A stretch of 64,000 bases of DNA from JAGVPT01 sp963717445 (lineage in GTDB: Bacteria > Bacteroidota > Ignavibacteria > UBA10030 > UBA8401): positions 310,001 through 374,000 of the forward strand of contig OY970334.1 in NCBI GenBank assembly GCA_963717445.1, given 5' to 3'. Shown here piece by piece: positions 1 through 8,513 of the stretch. Within the stretch, counting starts at the first letter, position 1. The number at the start of each line of letters is the position of its first letter. Made by a program: the position numbers and the translations under genes. The notes under the pieces were generated by a model. It ran no database searches, was not told the origin of the DNA, and was given only the letters and a program-made list of their open reading frames with translations.

Positions 1-1
1 A

Positions 2-439
2 TTATTTTGCTTTCATCTCTTGAAAATATTTCTTTAAAAGTGTCCAGTAATGATCTTTCCAGCCTTTGGCAAATGAAGAGGCCAATGTGGCAGGAACATC
101 GGAATGGATCATTGTCAGTTCTGTTCCATTCCCCTTTTTGGAGAAGAGTAAATCGAGCTTTGACGCAGGATACCCTTCAACCCAGCTTGTCGTAATCCAT
201 TCCTGGAGAATCCGTTTCCCCTTAACTAGTTTTAGATTCTTTCCGGAAATGTAACCGTCCCATGCTGAAATCTTGCCCCCAACTTTCGGAGTGCATGTTG
301 CTTTTACTCCAGTGAAAGCGGAATGCTTTCGAGCGTCAATAAAAGCGTCGTACACTTCGGCTGGAGAGGCTGGAATAACAACTTTTTGTTTGATGACTTT
401 AGTTTTTAGCGCTGCTTTTTTTGAAGCTGAACTTTTCAT
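2..439 (-). CDS. SRPBCC (AHSA1/START-like) domain protein
   Basis: Small cytoplasmic protein of about 145 residues with the SRPBCC helix-grip pattern: an early 'VVIPASPAEVYDAFIDARKHSAFTG' type segment (N-terminal strand and helix), a central stretch ending in 'LQEWITTSWVEGYP', and a C-terminal amphipathic helix with 'GWKDHYWTLLKKYF' typical of AHSA1-like proteins. These bind hydrophobic ligands or act as Hsp90 co-chaperone-like proteins; the ligand here is unknown. I take the ATG at 439 as start because AGGAG lies just upstream; a start at 472 would overlap the preceding gene. It follows the DinB gene by about 23 bp on the same strand, so the two are probably co-transcribed, a common pairing of small stress-type proteins. 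The stop codon (2-4) is inside the window, so the gene is complete. Confidence 0.85.
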   Translation of the reverse strand: MKSSASKKAALKTKVIKQKVVIPASPAEVYDAFIDARKHSAFTGVKATCTPKVGGKISAWDGYISGKNLKLVKGKRILQEWITTSWVEGYPASKLDLLFSKKGNGTELTMIHSDVPATLASSFAKGWKDHYWTLLKKYFQEMKAK

Positions 440-462
440 AAGAGATAACTCCTGTGTTGTTA

Positions 463-948
463 TTACATCCATGGCTCGTCGGCAGTGGGACCATAAATTG
501 AAGGAAGTTTCCCTCCTGCGATTCGAAGATAAATTGAGAATTGTCCGCGATGGTGAATGTGGTCAAATACTGTGAGCCAAAAAAGATTGTTGGCGGGGAC
601 ATCCCCCATCTTCCGCGGAGCTACCGGAAACTTCACTTTCCGCTTGAACTGTGCCGGAGTCATTTTTTTCAATTTACGCACGTTCGATTTATGGACACCT
701 TCATAGGTCGATAGCAACTCTTCCATGGTAGAAGGCGGGGGCGGACCAGGGGATAAATCAATCTTGCCGGCAATGACACCCGACATCATCATTTCGTCCG
801 CACGCATTGTCCAGGCAAGCTCACGCGCTGTCCTCGACTTTTCAGCCGGACGTAAATCCAGTTTATCGGTAGGATAGGCTTTGAACACACGCATCGTCGT
901 CTGGAATTCATTATTCCACGTGCTAATAAGCATGTCTTTTTCGGTCAT
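463..948 (-). CDS. DinB family protein
   Basis: About 161 residues, the usual size of a DinB/YfiT-like four-helix-bundle protein that holds a divalent metal with three histidines. The C-terminal signature 'DHIHHRGQFSIYLRIAGG' is clear and supplies two metal-ligand histidines and the HRGQ helix. The usual first ligand in helix 2 is not obvious; the corresponding stretch reads ELAWTMRADE without histidine, so metal binding may be altered. Start chosen at 948 because AGGAG precedes it; the upstream ATG at 975 has no such site. Family members act as thiol-dependent transferases (bacillithiol or mycothiol) or are of unknown activity; the substrate cannot be told here. It heads a two-gene unit with the SRPBCC gene. 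Confidence 0.85.
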   Translation of the reverse strand: MTEKDMLISTWNNEFQTTMRVFKAYPTDKLDLRPAEKSRTARELAWTMRADEMMMSGVIAGKIDLSPGPPPPSTMEELLSTYEGVHKSNVRKLKKMTPAQFKRKVKFPVAPRKMGDVPANNLFWLTVFDHIHHRGQFSIYLRIAGGKLPSIYGPTADEPWM

Positions 949-1120
949 ACGACACTCCTTCCTGTTGGTCTGCAATGATACTGTTGATTATGTGTTGTGG
1001 CATTTTTCTCGAGAGGTGTTCGACGGTTCATTACATGTAAGTATTGTTGGGAGAAAAAGAAGTGAACTAAATGTACGTGTAACATCATTTGATTCTGCAA
1101 TAGTTCCGCACACCGGAAAA

Positions 1121-2170
1121 TTAGTTCCAGCGGCCGGCAATTTTCGCCCTGCAATTGAAGCATTTTCCTTCAACGATATTGTTGGAGCGGACTCTGAAAC
1201 CCCAGCGTTCGACCAACGTTACATGACAGGAAGGACAAAAAGTGTTTTCCGACTCTCCAACTTCTCCGGGCCTATTTCCAGCGTACACGTAATGCAACCC
1301 TGCGTTGTAACCGATCTCTCTGGCGCGGAGTAGTGTGTCGGCATCGGTATTTTCACGGTCGGTCATCTTATAGTCCTGATGAAACGCCGTAACGTGCCAC
1401 GGTATATCGGGCGACACAGAAACCAGATAGTTGGCGATATCCTTCAGCTCTTCGTCGGAATCATTGAACCCCGGAACGACTAATGTCACAATTTCAAGCC
1501 ATATGTTTCTCTCGTGAATCAGTTTTATCGTATCGAGAACATTCTGCAAAACGCCTCCTAGCTGAGCATACGATTTCTGGCGGAACCCTTTCAGGTCGAT
1601 CTTATACAGGTCAATGTATGGCTGAATATAGTCGATCACTTCGCGCGTTCCGTTCCCGTTGGAAACGTACGAAGTGATGAGACCCGATTTTTTGGCAAGC
1701 GAAAAAATTTCCATCGCCCACTCGCTCGTGATAAGCGGTTCATTGTAGGTACTAGTAACGACTTTTGCTCCGCGTCTCAACGCAAGATCAACAAAATCAC
1801 GAGGCGTCATGTATTCCGGATTCGATTCGGCAAGAGGGTCGCGCAAAGCTTGCGACGTTAACCAATTCTGGCAATAGGCACAATGGTAATCACATCCGAG
1901 CATTCCAAAACTGAGTGCTTTGGATCCCGGGAATGCGTGAAAAAATGGCTTCTTTTCTATCGGGTCGAGCTGCAGAGCTCCAACATATCCCGTCGGAACA
2001 TAGAGCTTGCCGTCACGATTGAAACGGACTCGGCAAATTCCATCCTTGCCCGGCGGAATCTTGCATCGATGGCCGCATGCGAAACATCGAACCCAATCGG
2101 CCGGCATGGTTCGATACAACTCCCCTTCTTTCGTATGCTCGGCGAGCATTTCTTTTAAAACCGTTGCCAC
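1121..2170 (-). CDS. amrS: AmmeMemoRadiSam-type radical SAM enzyme
   Basis: Radical SAM protein of about 349 residues. The cluster motif is CxxxCxxC in 'LGCDYHCAYCQNW', preceded by the family's N-terminal CxxC/CxxxxC zinc-like region (CFACGHRCKIPPGKDGICR) and followed by a C-terminal CPSCH...CFNCR ribbon. This arrangement is that of the PflA-like enzyme found with AMMECR1 and Memo proteins (AmmeMemoRadiSam system). The reaction of the system is not established. A GTG at 2170 is preferred as start because AGGAGG sits 8 nt upstream; the ATG at 2149 lacks a ribosome site and longer frames add no conserved sequence. Neither AMMECR1 nor Memo is encoded nearby, so partners, if present, are elsewhere. 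Divergent from the APC permease across about 360 bp. Confidence 0.85.
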   Translation of the reverse strand: MATVLKEMLAEHTKEGELYRTMPADWVRCFACGHRCKIPPGKDGICRVRFNRDGKLYVPTGYVGALQLDPIEKKPFFHAFPGSKALSFGMLGCDYHCAYCQNWLTSQALRDPLAESNPEYMTPRDFVDLALRRGAKVVTSTYNEPLITSEWAMEIFSLAKKSGLITSYVSNGNGTREVIDYIQPYIDLYKIDLKGFRQKSYAQLGGVLQNVLDTIKLIHERNIWLEIVTLVVPGFNDSDEELKDIANYLVSVSPDIPWHVTAFHQDYKMTDRENTDADTLLRAREIGYNAGLHYVYAGNRPGEVGESENTFCPSCHVTLVERWGFRVRSNNIVEGKCFNCRAKIAGRWN

Positions 2171-2532
2171 AGCCAAAACCTCCTGTACGCAAATATACAT
2201 GAGTACCACCCTGTTTGCAAGCCTTTCGTTTCCCAAAAATCCGATTGCAAAAAAGGGAAAAATACGTTATGTTTGTTCACTGAAATTCCAACCATGAAAA
2301 AGCCGGCGGAATTTATTTGTTCTGACGGTTTTCGGTCATGGGGCGGGGATTCTCTTATTCTGCTTCAATGCTCTGCTTTTTAGCCGTCAAAGAGAACGCC
2401 CAGAGAGACGTTGTTCTCGCTTTCCGCAATTGTGTGTCATTCGATATATCATACCGAAGTGCTGATGCATCATAGGTTACGAATGGCGGAGAGTTTTTCT
2501 TGAATTCAACGACACGGTAAGCCGACGCAAAG

Positions 2533-4047
2533 ATGTCAACACCCGAACACCATGAATTCAAGCGTGCGCTGAACCTTCTCGATTCAACGACAATAGTTGT
2601 CGGATCGATGATCGGCTCGGGCATCTTTATCGTCTCGGCCGATATTGCGCGCACTGTCGGTTCGCCGGGTTGGCTTCTTGCCGCTTGGGTGCTCACCGGA
2701 ATCATAACACTGATCGCAGCGCTAAGCTACGGGGAACTTGCAGCGATGATGCCCCATGCGGGCGGCCAGTATGTCTATCTACGTGAATCGTACGGCCCCC
2801 TTGTCGGCTTCCTGTACGGATGGACGTTGTTCCTTGTCATTCAAAGCGGCACTATTGCGGCTGTTGCGATTGCGTTCTCAAAATTCACCGGCGTGATCTT
2901 TCCCTGGTTTTCTTCCGCACATTGGATTCTCAAGATTGGAACATTCGGCCCTTACATGATGCCATTCGGGTCGATAGGCCCGTACAATGTCGGTTTGCAC
3001 ACACAAAACTTATTGGCGATTGTTTCCATTTGCCTCCTTACATGGGTCAACACAAAAGGAATCCGGGAAGGAAAAATTGTCCAGAATATTTTCACCTTTA
3101 CAAAAACAACTGCTCTTCTTGGTTTGATCGTTCTCGGATTTATCATCGGAAGGAATGCCGCCGCGATCAGTGCAAACGTTGCAAATTTTTGGAATGGAAC
3201 GATCTCTCAATTACAAAACGGAGAACTCTCCGTTCGTCCGCTTGTCGGCTTGACATTATACAGTACGCTGGGTGCAGCGATGGTCGGCTCACTTTTTTCC
3301 GCCGATGCATGGAATAATATTACGTTCACAGCGGGAGAGGTGATCAATCCGAAACGAAATGTTCCGCTCAGCCTTGCGCTCGGAACCGGAATTGTCTGCA
3401 CGCTCTACATCCTGGCGAACGTTGTGTACCTTTCGGTGTTGCCCCTTCACGGATCACCGGACGGTGTGACGGTGGCCCAGCGTGGAATTCAATTTGCCAC
3501 ATCGGACAGAGTTGGAACAGCGGCAGCCGAGGTAATTTTTGGAAACAGTGGGGCTCTCGTTATGGCTGTTTTTATCATAGTCTCGACTTTTGGATGCAAC
3601 AACGGCCTCATTTTGGCCGGGGCACGCGTCTATTATGCGATGGCGAGGGATAAACTTTTTTTCAAGAATGTCGCTGAGTTGAATATTCACAGTGTGCCGT
3701 CGAAAGGCCTCGTCACACAAGGAGTTTGGGCGAGCATCCTTTGCCTCTCCGGGACTTACAGCGACCTGCTCGATTATGTTGTTTTCGCAGTACTGATATT
3801 TTATGTTCTCACAATTACAGGAATATTCATTCTCAGAAAGAAGATGCCTGACGCTGATCGGCCGTACAAAGCACTCGGCTACCCGGTCGTTCCATCAATC
3901 TATGTAGTTGTTGCAAGCCTGATTTGCGTCGATTTGCTTTTCGTAAGACCGAACTTCACGTGGCCGGGACTCTTCATTGTTCTGCTGGGAATCCCGGTAT
4001 ACTATTTGTGGCATTATGCACGGGTAAATTTTGATCCATCAACATAA
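2533..4047 (+). CDS. APC superfamily amino-acid permease
   Basis: Integral membrane protein of 504 residues with about twelve hydrophobic segments. The first helix carries the APC fingerprint 'VVGSMIGSGIFIV', where substrate carboxylate contacts the broken helix, followed by 'GELAAMMPHAGGQYVYLRE', a signature of the LAT/APC branch. A further family segment is 'NGLILAGARVYYAMARD' around residue 355. It should import or exchange amino acids across the inner membrane; the substrate cannot be inferred. The length is typical. It stands alone, with hppA beginning 61 bp downstream on the same strand. The ribosome-binding site is weak, so the exact start is the least certain part. Confidence 0.88.
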   Translation: MSTPEHHEFKRALNLLDSTTIVVGSMIGSGIFIVSADIARTVGSPGWLLAAWVLTGIITLIAALSYGELAAMMPHAGGQYVYLRESYGPLVGFLYGWTLFLVIQSGTIAAVAIAFSKFTGVIFPWFSSAHWILKIGTFGPYMMPFGSIGPYNVGLHTQNLLAIVSICLLTWVNTKGIREGKIVQNIFTFTKTTALLGLIVLGFIIGRNAAAISANVANFWNGTISQLQNGELSVRPLVGLTLYSTLGAAMVGSLFSADAWNNITFTAGEVINPKRNVPLSLALGTGIVCTLYILANVVYLSVLPLHGSPDGVTVAQRGIQFATSDRVGTAAAEVIFGNSGALVMAVFIIVSTFGCNNGLILAGARVYYAMARDKLFFKNVAELNIHSVPSKGLVTQGVWASILCLSGTYSDLLDYVVFAVLIFYVLTITGIFILRKKMPDADRPYKALGYPVVPSIYVVVASLICVDLLFVRPNFTWPGLFIVLLGIPVYYLWHYARVNFDPST

Positions 4048-4108
4048 AGACACACTATCAACAAGCATTCACCATCTTCGCAAGTAAAGAAAGGAAATTT
4101 TCAGAAGT

Positions 4109-6277
4109 ATGGAACTCACTCTAATCTTTGGAATAAGCATTCTCGGACTTCTCTTTGCATTGTATCTCGTACGCAACGTGCTGAAACGCGACACGGGAAA
4201 CGAGAAGATGCAAGAGATTTCCAATGCAATAAAAACAGGTGCCGAAGCTTTTCTCCGTCGCCAGAATAGAACCATCGCATATCTTGCGGTCGCCTTGGCT
4301 GCGCTCATCTACATACTCTACGCCTTTGTTCGGGCCCACAACGATAACGACCCTTCAAGCTCGGCGAATCTTGCTTTATGGACCACGCTCTCTTTTATTT
4401 TGGGAGCAGCGTGCTCGGTAGCAGCGGGTTATATGGGAATGTGGGTTGCGATTCGGTCGAACATTCGGACGGCGGCCGGTGCCATGAAAGGTATGAACAG
4501 TGCTCTGCAAACAGCCCTCCGCGGCGGCGCTGTTTCCGGATTTTTTGTCGTCTGCATGAGTCTGCTCGGCGTAGCCGGGCTTTTTAGCCTGGTGAAATAT
4601 TTTGGCATAACGAACGACGTCTCGCACATTCCATTGCTGATTGTTGGCTACGGGTTTGGTGCCAGTTTTGTGGCCTTGTTCGCTCAGCTTGGCGGCGGTA
4701 TCTACACGAAAGCAGCCGACGTCGGCGCAGATCTGGTCGGAAAGGTCGAAGCAGGAATCCCGGAAGACGATCCTCGGAATCCCGCGGTCATTGCGGATCT
4801 TGTCGGCGACAACGTCGGCGACTGTGCCGGCCGCGGAGCCGATCTTTTTGAATCGACGGCAGCAGAGAACATTGGAGCCATGATTTTAGCAGCGGGTTTG
4901 TACAATTCCAATAGTGCAGTGTTTCAGTCGCAGAGCTTGTCGTTGCTCGGCGTGCTTCTCTTTCCACTAGTCGCCCGTGCATTTGGAATCATCGCCTGCG
5001 CTATCGGTCTTATGACAGTGAGGACAAACGAGAAAGAAGACCCGATGAATGCACTCAACCGCGGCTACTACCTCGTAGCGGCGCTCGTTATGGTAGGCTT
5101 CTATATCGCGTCGCGATGGCTCTTGGGCGGCGAGTATTATTTCAACTTCTTCCTGTGCGGCGTCGTTGGCGTTTTAACCTCCGTCGCCTTCGTTTTCATT
5201 ACTCAATATTATACGGACTCACGGTACCGTCCGGTGCTATCCATCGCCGAAGCATCGCAAACCGGTCCGGCAACGAACATCATTGCCGGCTTGGCGGTAG
5301 GCATGGAATCGACCGGCTATCCGATCTTTGTTATCGGGATAGCGATTATCTGTGCGTACCTTCTCGGCGAGCATTCGGGATTGCAACACGCGGGACTGTT
5401 CGGAACGGCGGTAGCAACGATGGGTATGCTCGGGTCGGCAGCGTACATTCTTGCGATGGATACGTTCGGACCCATCACCGACAATGCCGGCGGGATTGTC
5501 GAAATGAGTGAGCAACCGAAAGAAGTCCGCGACAAAACCGACCGGCTCGATGCAGTTGGTAATACGACAAAGGCGTTAACAAAAGGGTACGCCGTCGGGT
5601 CGGCAGCTCTTGCGGCGTTCTTGCTCTTCGGCGCATACATTGACGAGGTGCGAAATTATATGCCGTCGTTCCAAGGTGTGATCAACCTGGATAAACCGGA
5701 AGTGTTTGTCGGAGCAATGCTCGGAGCGGTGCTTGTCTTTATCTTCTCGTCGCTCGCAATCAAGGCGGTAGGAAAAGCTGCATACGCAATCATCAACAAT
5801 GTTCGCGAGCAATTCAAAAACGATCCGGGTATCATGAAGGGAACTTCGAAACCCGATTATGGACAGTGCGTCGACATCGCAACGAAAGCAGCTCTACGGA
5901 AAATGGTGCTGCCCGGATTACTTATTGTCGGCATGACTGTCGGCGTCGGATTAATTTTCAAATGGCTGTACTATGCTGGAGGACAATCTCTGGAAGCAGC
6001 AAGCGGGGCCGAAGTCGTCGGCGGATTCCTGATGGTCGGCACGATTACCGGAATTCTGATGGCCCTTTTCATGAACAACGGTGGAGGCGCCTGGGACAAC
6101 GCGAAAAAATATATCGAAACCGGCGCCTACGGCGGAAAGAAATCCGACCCACATAAAGCATCGGTTGTCGGAGATACAGTCGGCGATCCGTTTAAAGATA
6201 CTGCCGGACCGTCGTTGCATGTCTTGATTAAACTGCTGTCGACGCTGACACTTGTGTTGGCACCGCTGTTTATTTAA
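4109..6277 (+). CDS. hppA: Membrane-bound proton-translocating pyrophosphatase, K+-independent type
   Basis: A 722-residue polytopic protein (about 16 helices) that couples pyrophosphate hydrolysis to cation pumping across the inner membrane. The PPi/Mg site is visible as 'KAADVGADLVGKVE' and 'DDPRNPAVIADLVGDNVGD' near residues 195-235, with the second acidic cluster 'SVVGDTVGDPFKDTAGPS' near the C-terminus. The K+-dependence loop reads GNTTKALTKGYAVGSA: lysine where K+-dependent enzymes have alanine, as in the Rhodospirillum-type K+-independent H+-PPases, so a proton pump not needing K+ is inferred. AAAGGAAA precedes the ATG. A very long hairpin with a T tract follows the stop (6318-6406). 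Confidence 0.95.
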   Translation: MELTLIFGISILGLLFALYLVRNVLKRDTGNEKMQEISNAIKTGAEAFLRRQNRTIAYLAVALAALIYILYAFVRAHNDNDPSSSANLALWTTLSFILGAACSVAAGYMGMWVAIRSNIRTAAGAMKGMNSALQTALRGGAVSGFFVVCMSLLGVAGLFSLVKYFGITNDVSHIPLLIVGYGFGASFVALFAQLGGGIYTKAADVGADLVGKVEAGIPEDDPRNPAVIADLVGDNVGDCAGRGADLFESTAAENIGAMILAAGLYNSNSAVFQSQSLSLLGVLLFPLVARAFGIIACAIGLMTVRTNEKEDPMNALNRGYYLVAALVMVGFYIASRWLLGGEYYFNFFLCGVVGVLTSVAFVFITQYYTDSRYRPVLSIAEASQTGPATNIIAGLAVGMESTGYPIFVIGIAIICAYLLGEHSGLQHAGLFGTAVATMGMLGSAAYILAMDTFGPITDNAGGIVEMSEQPKEVRDKTDRLDAVGNTTKALTKGYAVGSAALAAFLLFGAYIDEVRNYMPSFQGVINLDKPEVFVGAMLGAVLVFIFSSLAIKAVGKAAYAIINNVREQFKNDPGIMKGTSKPDYGQCVDIATKAALRKMVLPGLLIVGMTVGVGLIFKWLYYAGGQSLEAASGAEVVGGFLMVGTITGILMALFMNNGGGAWDNAKKYIETGAYGGKKSDPHKASVVGDTVGDPFKDTAGPSLHVLIKLLSTLTLVLAPLFI

Positions 6278-6317
6278 AGCGAAGAATACTGGATTCAGAA
6301 TACTGGATTCAGAATAC

Positions 6318-6406
6318 AGAATTCAGAATACAGAATACAGAATATTTCATAGAACCGAGGTGCACATTGATTTATTCTGAATTCTGTATTCTGAATTCTT
6401 TTTTTA
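6318..6406 (+). terminator. Long hairpin terminator after hppA, built from 8-bp repeats
   Basis: A 27-bp stem with one mismatch (6318-6344 against 6373-6399), 28-nt loop, then a run of seven T. The left arm consists of iterations of CAGAATAC/CAGAATTC, and the same octamer-like units continue upstream from 6285. It can act as a Rho-independent terminator for hppA on the plus strand. Confidence 0.75.
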
Positions 6407-6424
6407 TCATTTAAAAAATCTTTT

Positions 6425-6780
6425 GAAAGAGCGAAAATTTTTAATATATTAATTCTGCTCTTTTTCCGATTCGACTGCAAAAGTCGGATCCTGAAAATTT
6501 CATGAAGTTGGCTTCACTCGCTCCACTCGTTTGCTAACTTCAGAAAGAACAAAGATTTCTAATGTATTGGTGCTGCGTTTTCGGATCCGACAAAAACCCT
6601 CGGATCCTGAAAATTTCATGAAGTTAGCTTCTCTCGCTCCGCTCGTTTGCTAACTTCAGAAAGAACAAAGATTTTTAATATATTGATGCCGCATTTTCGG
6701 ATCCGACAAAAACCGTCGGACCCTGAAAATTTCATGAAGTTAGCTTCTTTCGCTCCGCTCGTTTGCTAACTTCAGAAATT
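6425..6780 (+). repeat. 116-bp tandem repeat, about three copies, ahead of tRNA-Phe
   Basis: The phrase CTGAAAATTTCATGAAGTT recurs at 6491, 6607 and 6723, exactly 116 bp apart. Each unit holds two inverted repeats: TGAAGTTAGC/GCTAACTTCA, and in copies 2 and 3 a GGATCCGA/TCGGATCC-type hairpin. Copies 2 and 3 are nearly identical; copy 1 is more diverged. The last copy runs directly into the tRNA-Phe gene. Each unit also includes an A/T-rich 'TTTTTAATATATTG' stretch that could serve as a -10 region, so the array may be an amplified tRNA promoter/terminator block or the scar of lost tandem tRNA genes. Confidence 0.8.
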
Positions 6781-6783
6781 TTC

Positions 6784-6856
6784 GGACAGGTAGCTCAGTC
6801 GGTAGAGCAACGGCCTGAAAAGCCGTGTGTCGCCAGTTCGATTCTGGCCCTGTCCA
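6784..6856 (+). tRNA. tRNA-Phe (GAA)
   Basis: A 73-nt cloverleaf: acceptor GGACAGG/CCTGTCC, D-arm GCTC/GAGC, anticodon stem ACGGC/GCCGT with loop CTGAAAA giving anticodon GAA, T-arm GCCAG/CTGGC with TTCGATT loop, discriminator A. The terminal CCA is not encoded. It sits directly after the 116-bp tandem repeats. Confidence 0.96.
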
Positions 6857-6971
6857 CTCTCTCTTTCCACAGTAACGATGTTGCCGGTTTTCGAGATTCT
6901 GGATCTTTCCGAGCCTTAATAGTAAGGTACTATTTCGCAAGGGATCGTTATTTCCAATTTAAGGAGGCGTT

Positions 6972-7736
6972 ATGGATTACATGGATTTCCTGAACGTTGT
7001 GTTTCGATGGTTCCACATTATCGCCGGGCTGTTTTTTGTGGGATTGAATTGGTGGTTCAACCTCGTATTTGCTCCGTTCGCCTCGACAACTGATGGAGAA
7101 ACACGGAAAAAAACCTTGCTGGAACTTATTCCTCGAGCCCTTTACTGGTTTAAGTGGTCGGCGATTTACACACTCATTTTCGGCGCGTTATTGTTGATTC
7201 TGATATTTTATATGGGCGGGCTTACAATTGAATCTCAGCAGCAGTGGACGGCGGGGAGCTACATTATGGCTATCTTGGTATTCCTTATTTACAGAGTCTA
7301 TGTTTTACTCGCCAACAGTTCTCTCGGAAAAGATATCCGGGCTTTCGGCGCGATCGGCTTCGTCATAGTCGCGGCAATGGTCTATGGTATGATCCATTTT
7401 GGAAATTTCAGCTATCGCGGATACGTTATGCATCTGGGTGTGATGTTCGGGGTGATTATGATTGGGAATGTGTTCGAGACGATGTTACCCGCTCAGAAAA
7501 AAATACTCGCTGCCATTGCTTCCGGGACCTCACCCGACCCGCTTCTCGTGGCACGCATCGCGCAACGTGGACAGCACAACATGTACCTCTCAGTTCCGCT
7601 TCTCTGGACCATGATCGAAGCACATACCGCGGTGCCCGCCGCAGATAGCTGGCTCTATTTGCTGGCTGTTATTTTGATCGGGTGGTTCGTTGTTTCACTC
7701 GTGAGTAAGAAAGCGGGATCAATTCAAAAATGGTGA
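6972..7736 (+). CDS. PuuD-like (urate hydroxylase N-terminal family) membrane protein
   Basis: A 254-residue membrane protein with about seven to eight helices. The opening 'FRWFHIIAGLFFVGLNWWFN' and later 'HLGVMFGVIMIGNVFETMLPAQKK' match the PF06181 urate oxidase/PuuD membrane domain. Histidines placed in helices (H15, H137, H148) are candidate haem or metal ligands. Characterised PuuD urate oxidases carry a C-terminal cytochrome c domain; this protein stops at about 254 residues with no CxxCH, so any electron acceptor would be separate, and urate as substrate is uncertain. AGGAGG lies 4-9 nt before the ATG. No purine catabolism genes are adjacent. Confidence 0.75.
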   Translation: MDYMDFLNVVFRWFHIIAGLFFVGLNWWFNLVFAPFASTTDGETRKKTLLELIPRALYWFKWSAIYTLIFGALLLILIFYMGGLTIESQQQWTAGSYIMAILVFLIYRVYVLLANSSLGKDIRAFGAIGFVIVAAMVYGMIHFGNFSYRGYVMHLGVMFGVIMIGNVFETMLPAQKKILAAIASGTSPDPLLVARIAQRGQHNMYLSVPLLWTMIEAHTAVPAADSWLYLLAVILIGWFVVSLVSKKAGSIQKW

Positions 7737-7771
7737 AAAACGCTGAGCGCTAGTAGTCGCTGTATTCGGAG

Positions 7772-7934
7772 CTAGTGCCATTTCCGATATCAAATCTTGT
7801 ATTATAACCGCAAAGGACGCTAAGATCGCAAAGAAGTGTTTGTAAAAATACTAAGAAATCCTTGCGTCCTCGGCGACCTTTGCGGTGAATTAGTTATTAA
7901 AAAATACAGTATTTGTTTTTGGAAACAGCACTAG
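7772..7934. mobile_element. Palindromic MITE-like element with nested inverted repeats
   Basis: Outer inverted repeat CTAGTGCCATTTCC (7772-7785) against GGAAACAGCACTAG (7921-7934), 12 of 14 matching. Inside is a longer palindrome, ACCGCAAAGG at 7807 against CCTTTGCGGT ending at 7886. The hexamer ATTCGG occurs just outside both ends (7764-7769, 7938-7943). No coding potential. It fills the 230-bp gap between the PuuD-like gene and the GNAT gene. Confidence 0.5.
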
Positions 7935-7970
7935 ACGATTCGGCGAGAGCCTCAAACAAGGCTAACGCTG

Positions 7971-8450
7971 TTAAGCTTTTCTTTTGTACAGGGGGAGGGA
8001 AAATTCCTTTGCAATAGATTCGGCGAGCCTTTTCCCTGCAACACTAAACTCCCAATAGAAAAGAAATTCGATAGGGTGCTTTTTGCCGATGGCTTTGACC
8101 GCCCTGACGACCAAATGCTTTGCAACTCCTTTGCCTCGATGTTCAGGCAACACCAGCGCCGAGCAGAGATACAATGCATGATATTTCCGGTGAAGAGGAG
8201 TCTTGTAGAGAAGTTCTTTTTCACTGATTTTTTTTGAGATGAACTGCTTCATCAATTCGACGGTAGTCGGAATAACCATCGACCATGCTACCGGTCCATT
8301 GTTGTCCCTCTTTTCTTTCATCGTACCCGGATCAATGCTCACGAGCATCGCCATCGTATCATCGTTAACAGAGATTTGCATCGGGTCGCTTTTCGCCTCG
8401 AAAAACTCGTCCGCCAGTTTTATCATCCTCTTGAGATTTTTATTTCCCAT
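7971..8450 (-). CDS. GNAT family N-acetyltransferase
   Basis: A 159-residue soluble protein. The acetyl-CoA binding motif A is 'ALVLPEHRGKGVAKHLVVRAV' near residues 100-120, with the R-G-K-G-V/A loop that contacts the CoA pyrophosphate. The N-terminal half is less conserved and gives no substrate hint; the length suits a single GNAT fold. It faces away from the plus-strand PuuD-like gene and lies downstream of the secreted metalloprotease gene on the same strand, with a gap of about 60 bp. The ribosome site is poor, so the ATG at 8450 is provisional. Confidence 0.75.
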   Translation of the reverse strand: MGNKNLKRMIKLADEFFEAKSDPMQISVNDDTMAMLVSIDPGTMKEKRDNNGPVAWSMVIPTTVELMKQFISKKISEKELLYKTPLHRKYHALYLCSALVLPEHRGKGVAKHLVVRAVKAIGKKHPIEFLFYWEFSVAGKRLAESIAKEFSLPLYKRKA

Positions 8451-8513
8451 ACGCTTAAGCTTTTTGCATGATACCGATTATTTTCTCCGGCTGCGTCGAA
8501 ATGGAGTATCCCT

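Noticed and set aside
6425..6780. CRISPR-like regular repeats
   Set aside because: Whole 116-bp units are repeated, including the parts that would be spacers; no cas genes.
6740..6940. Minus-strand 66-codon frame containing ESNWRHTAFQAVALPTELP
   Set aside because: This is the known false translation of the antisense of a tRNA gene; the plus strand holds tRNA-Phe here.
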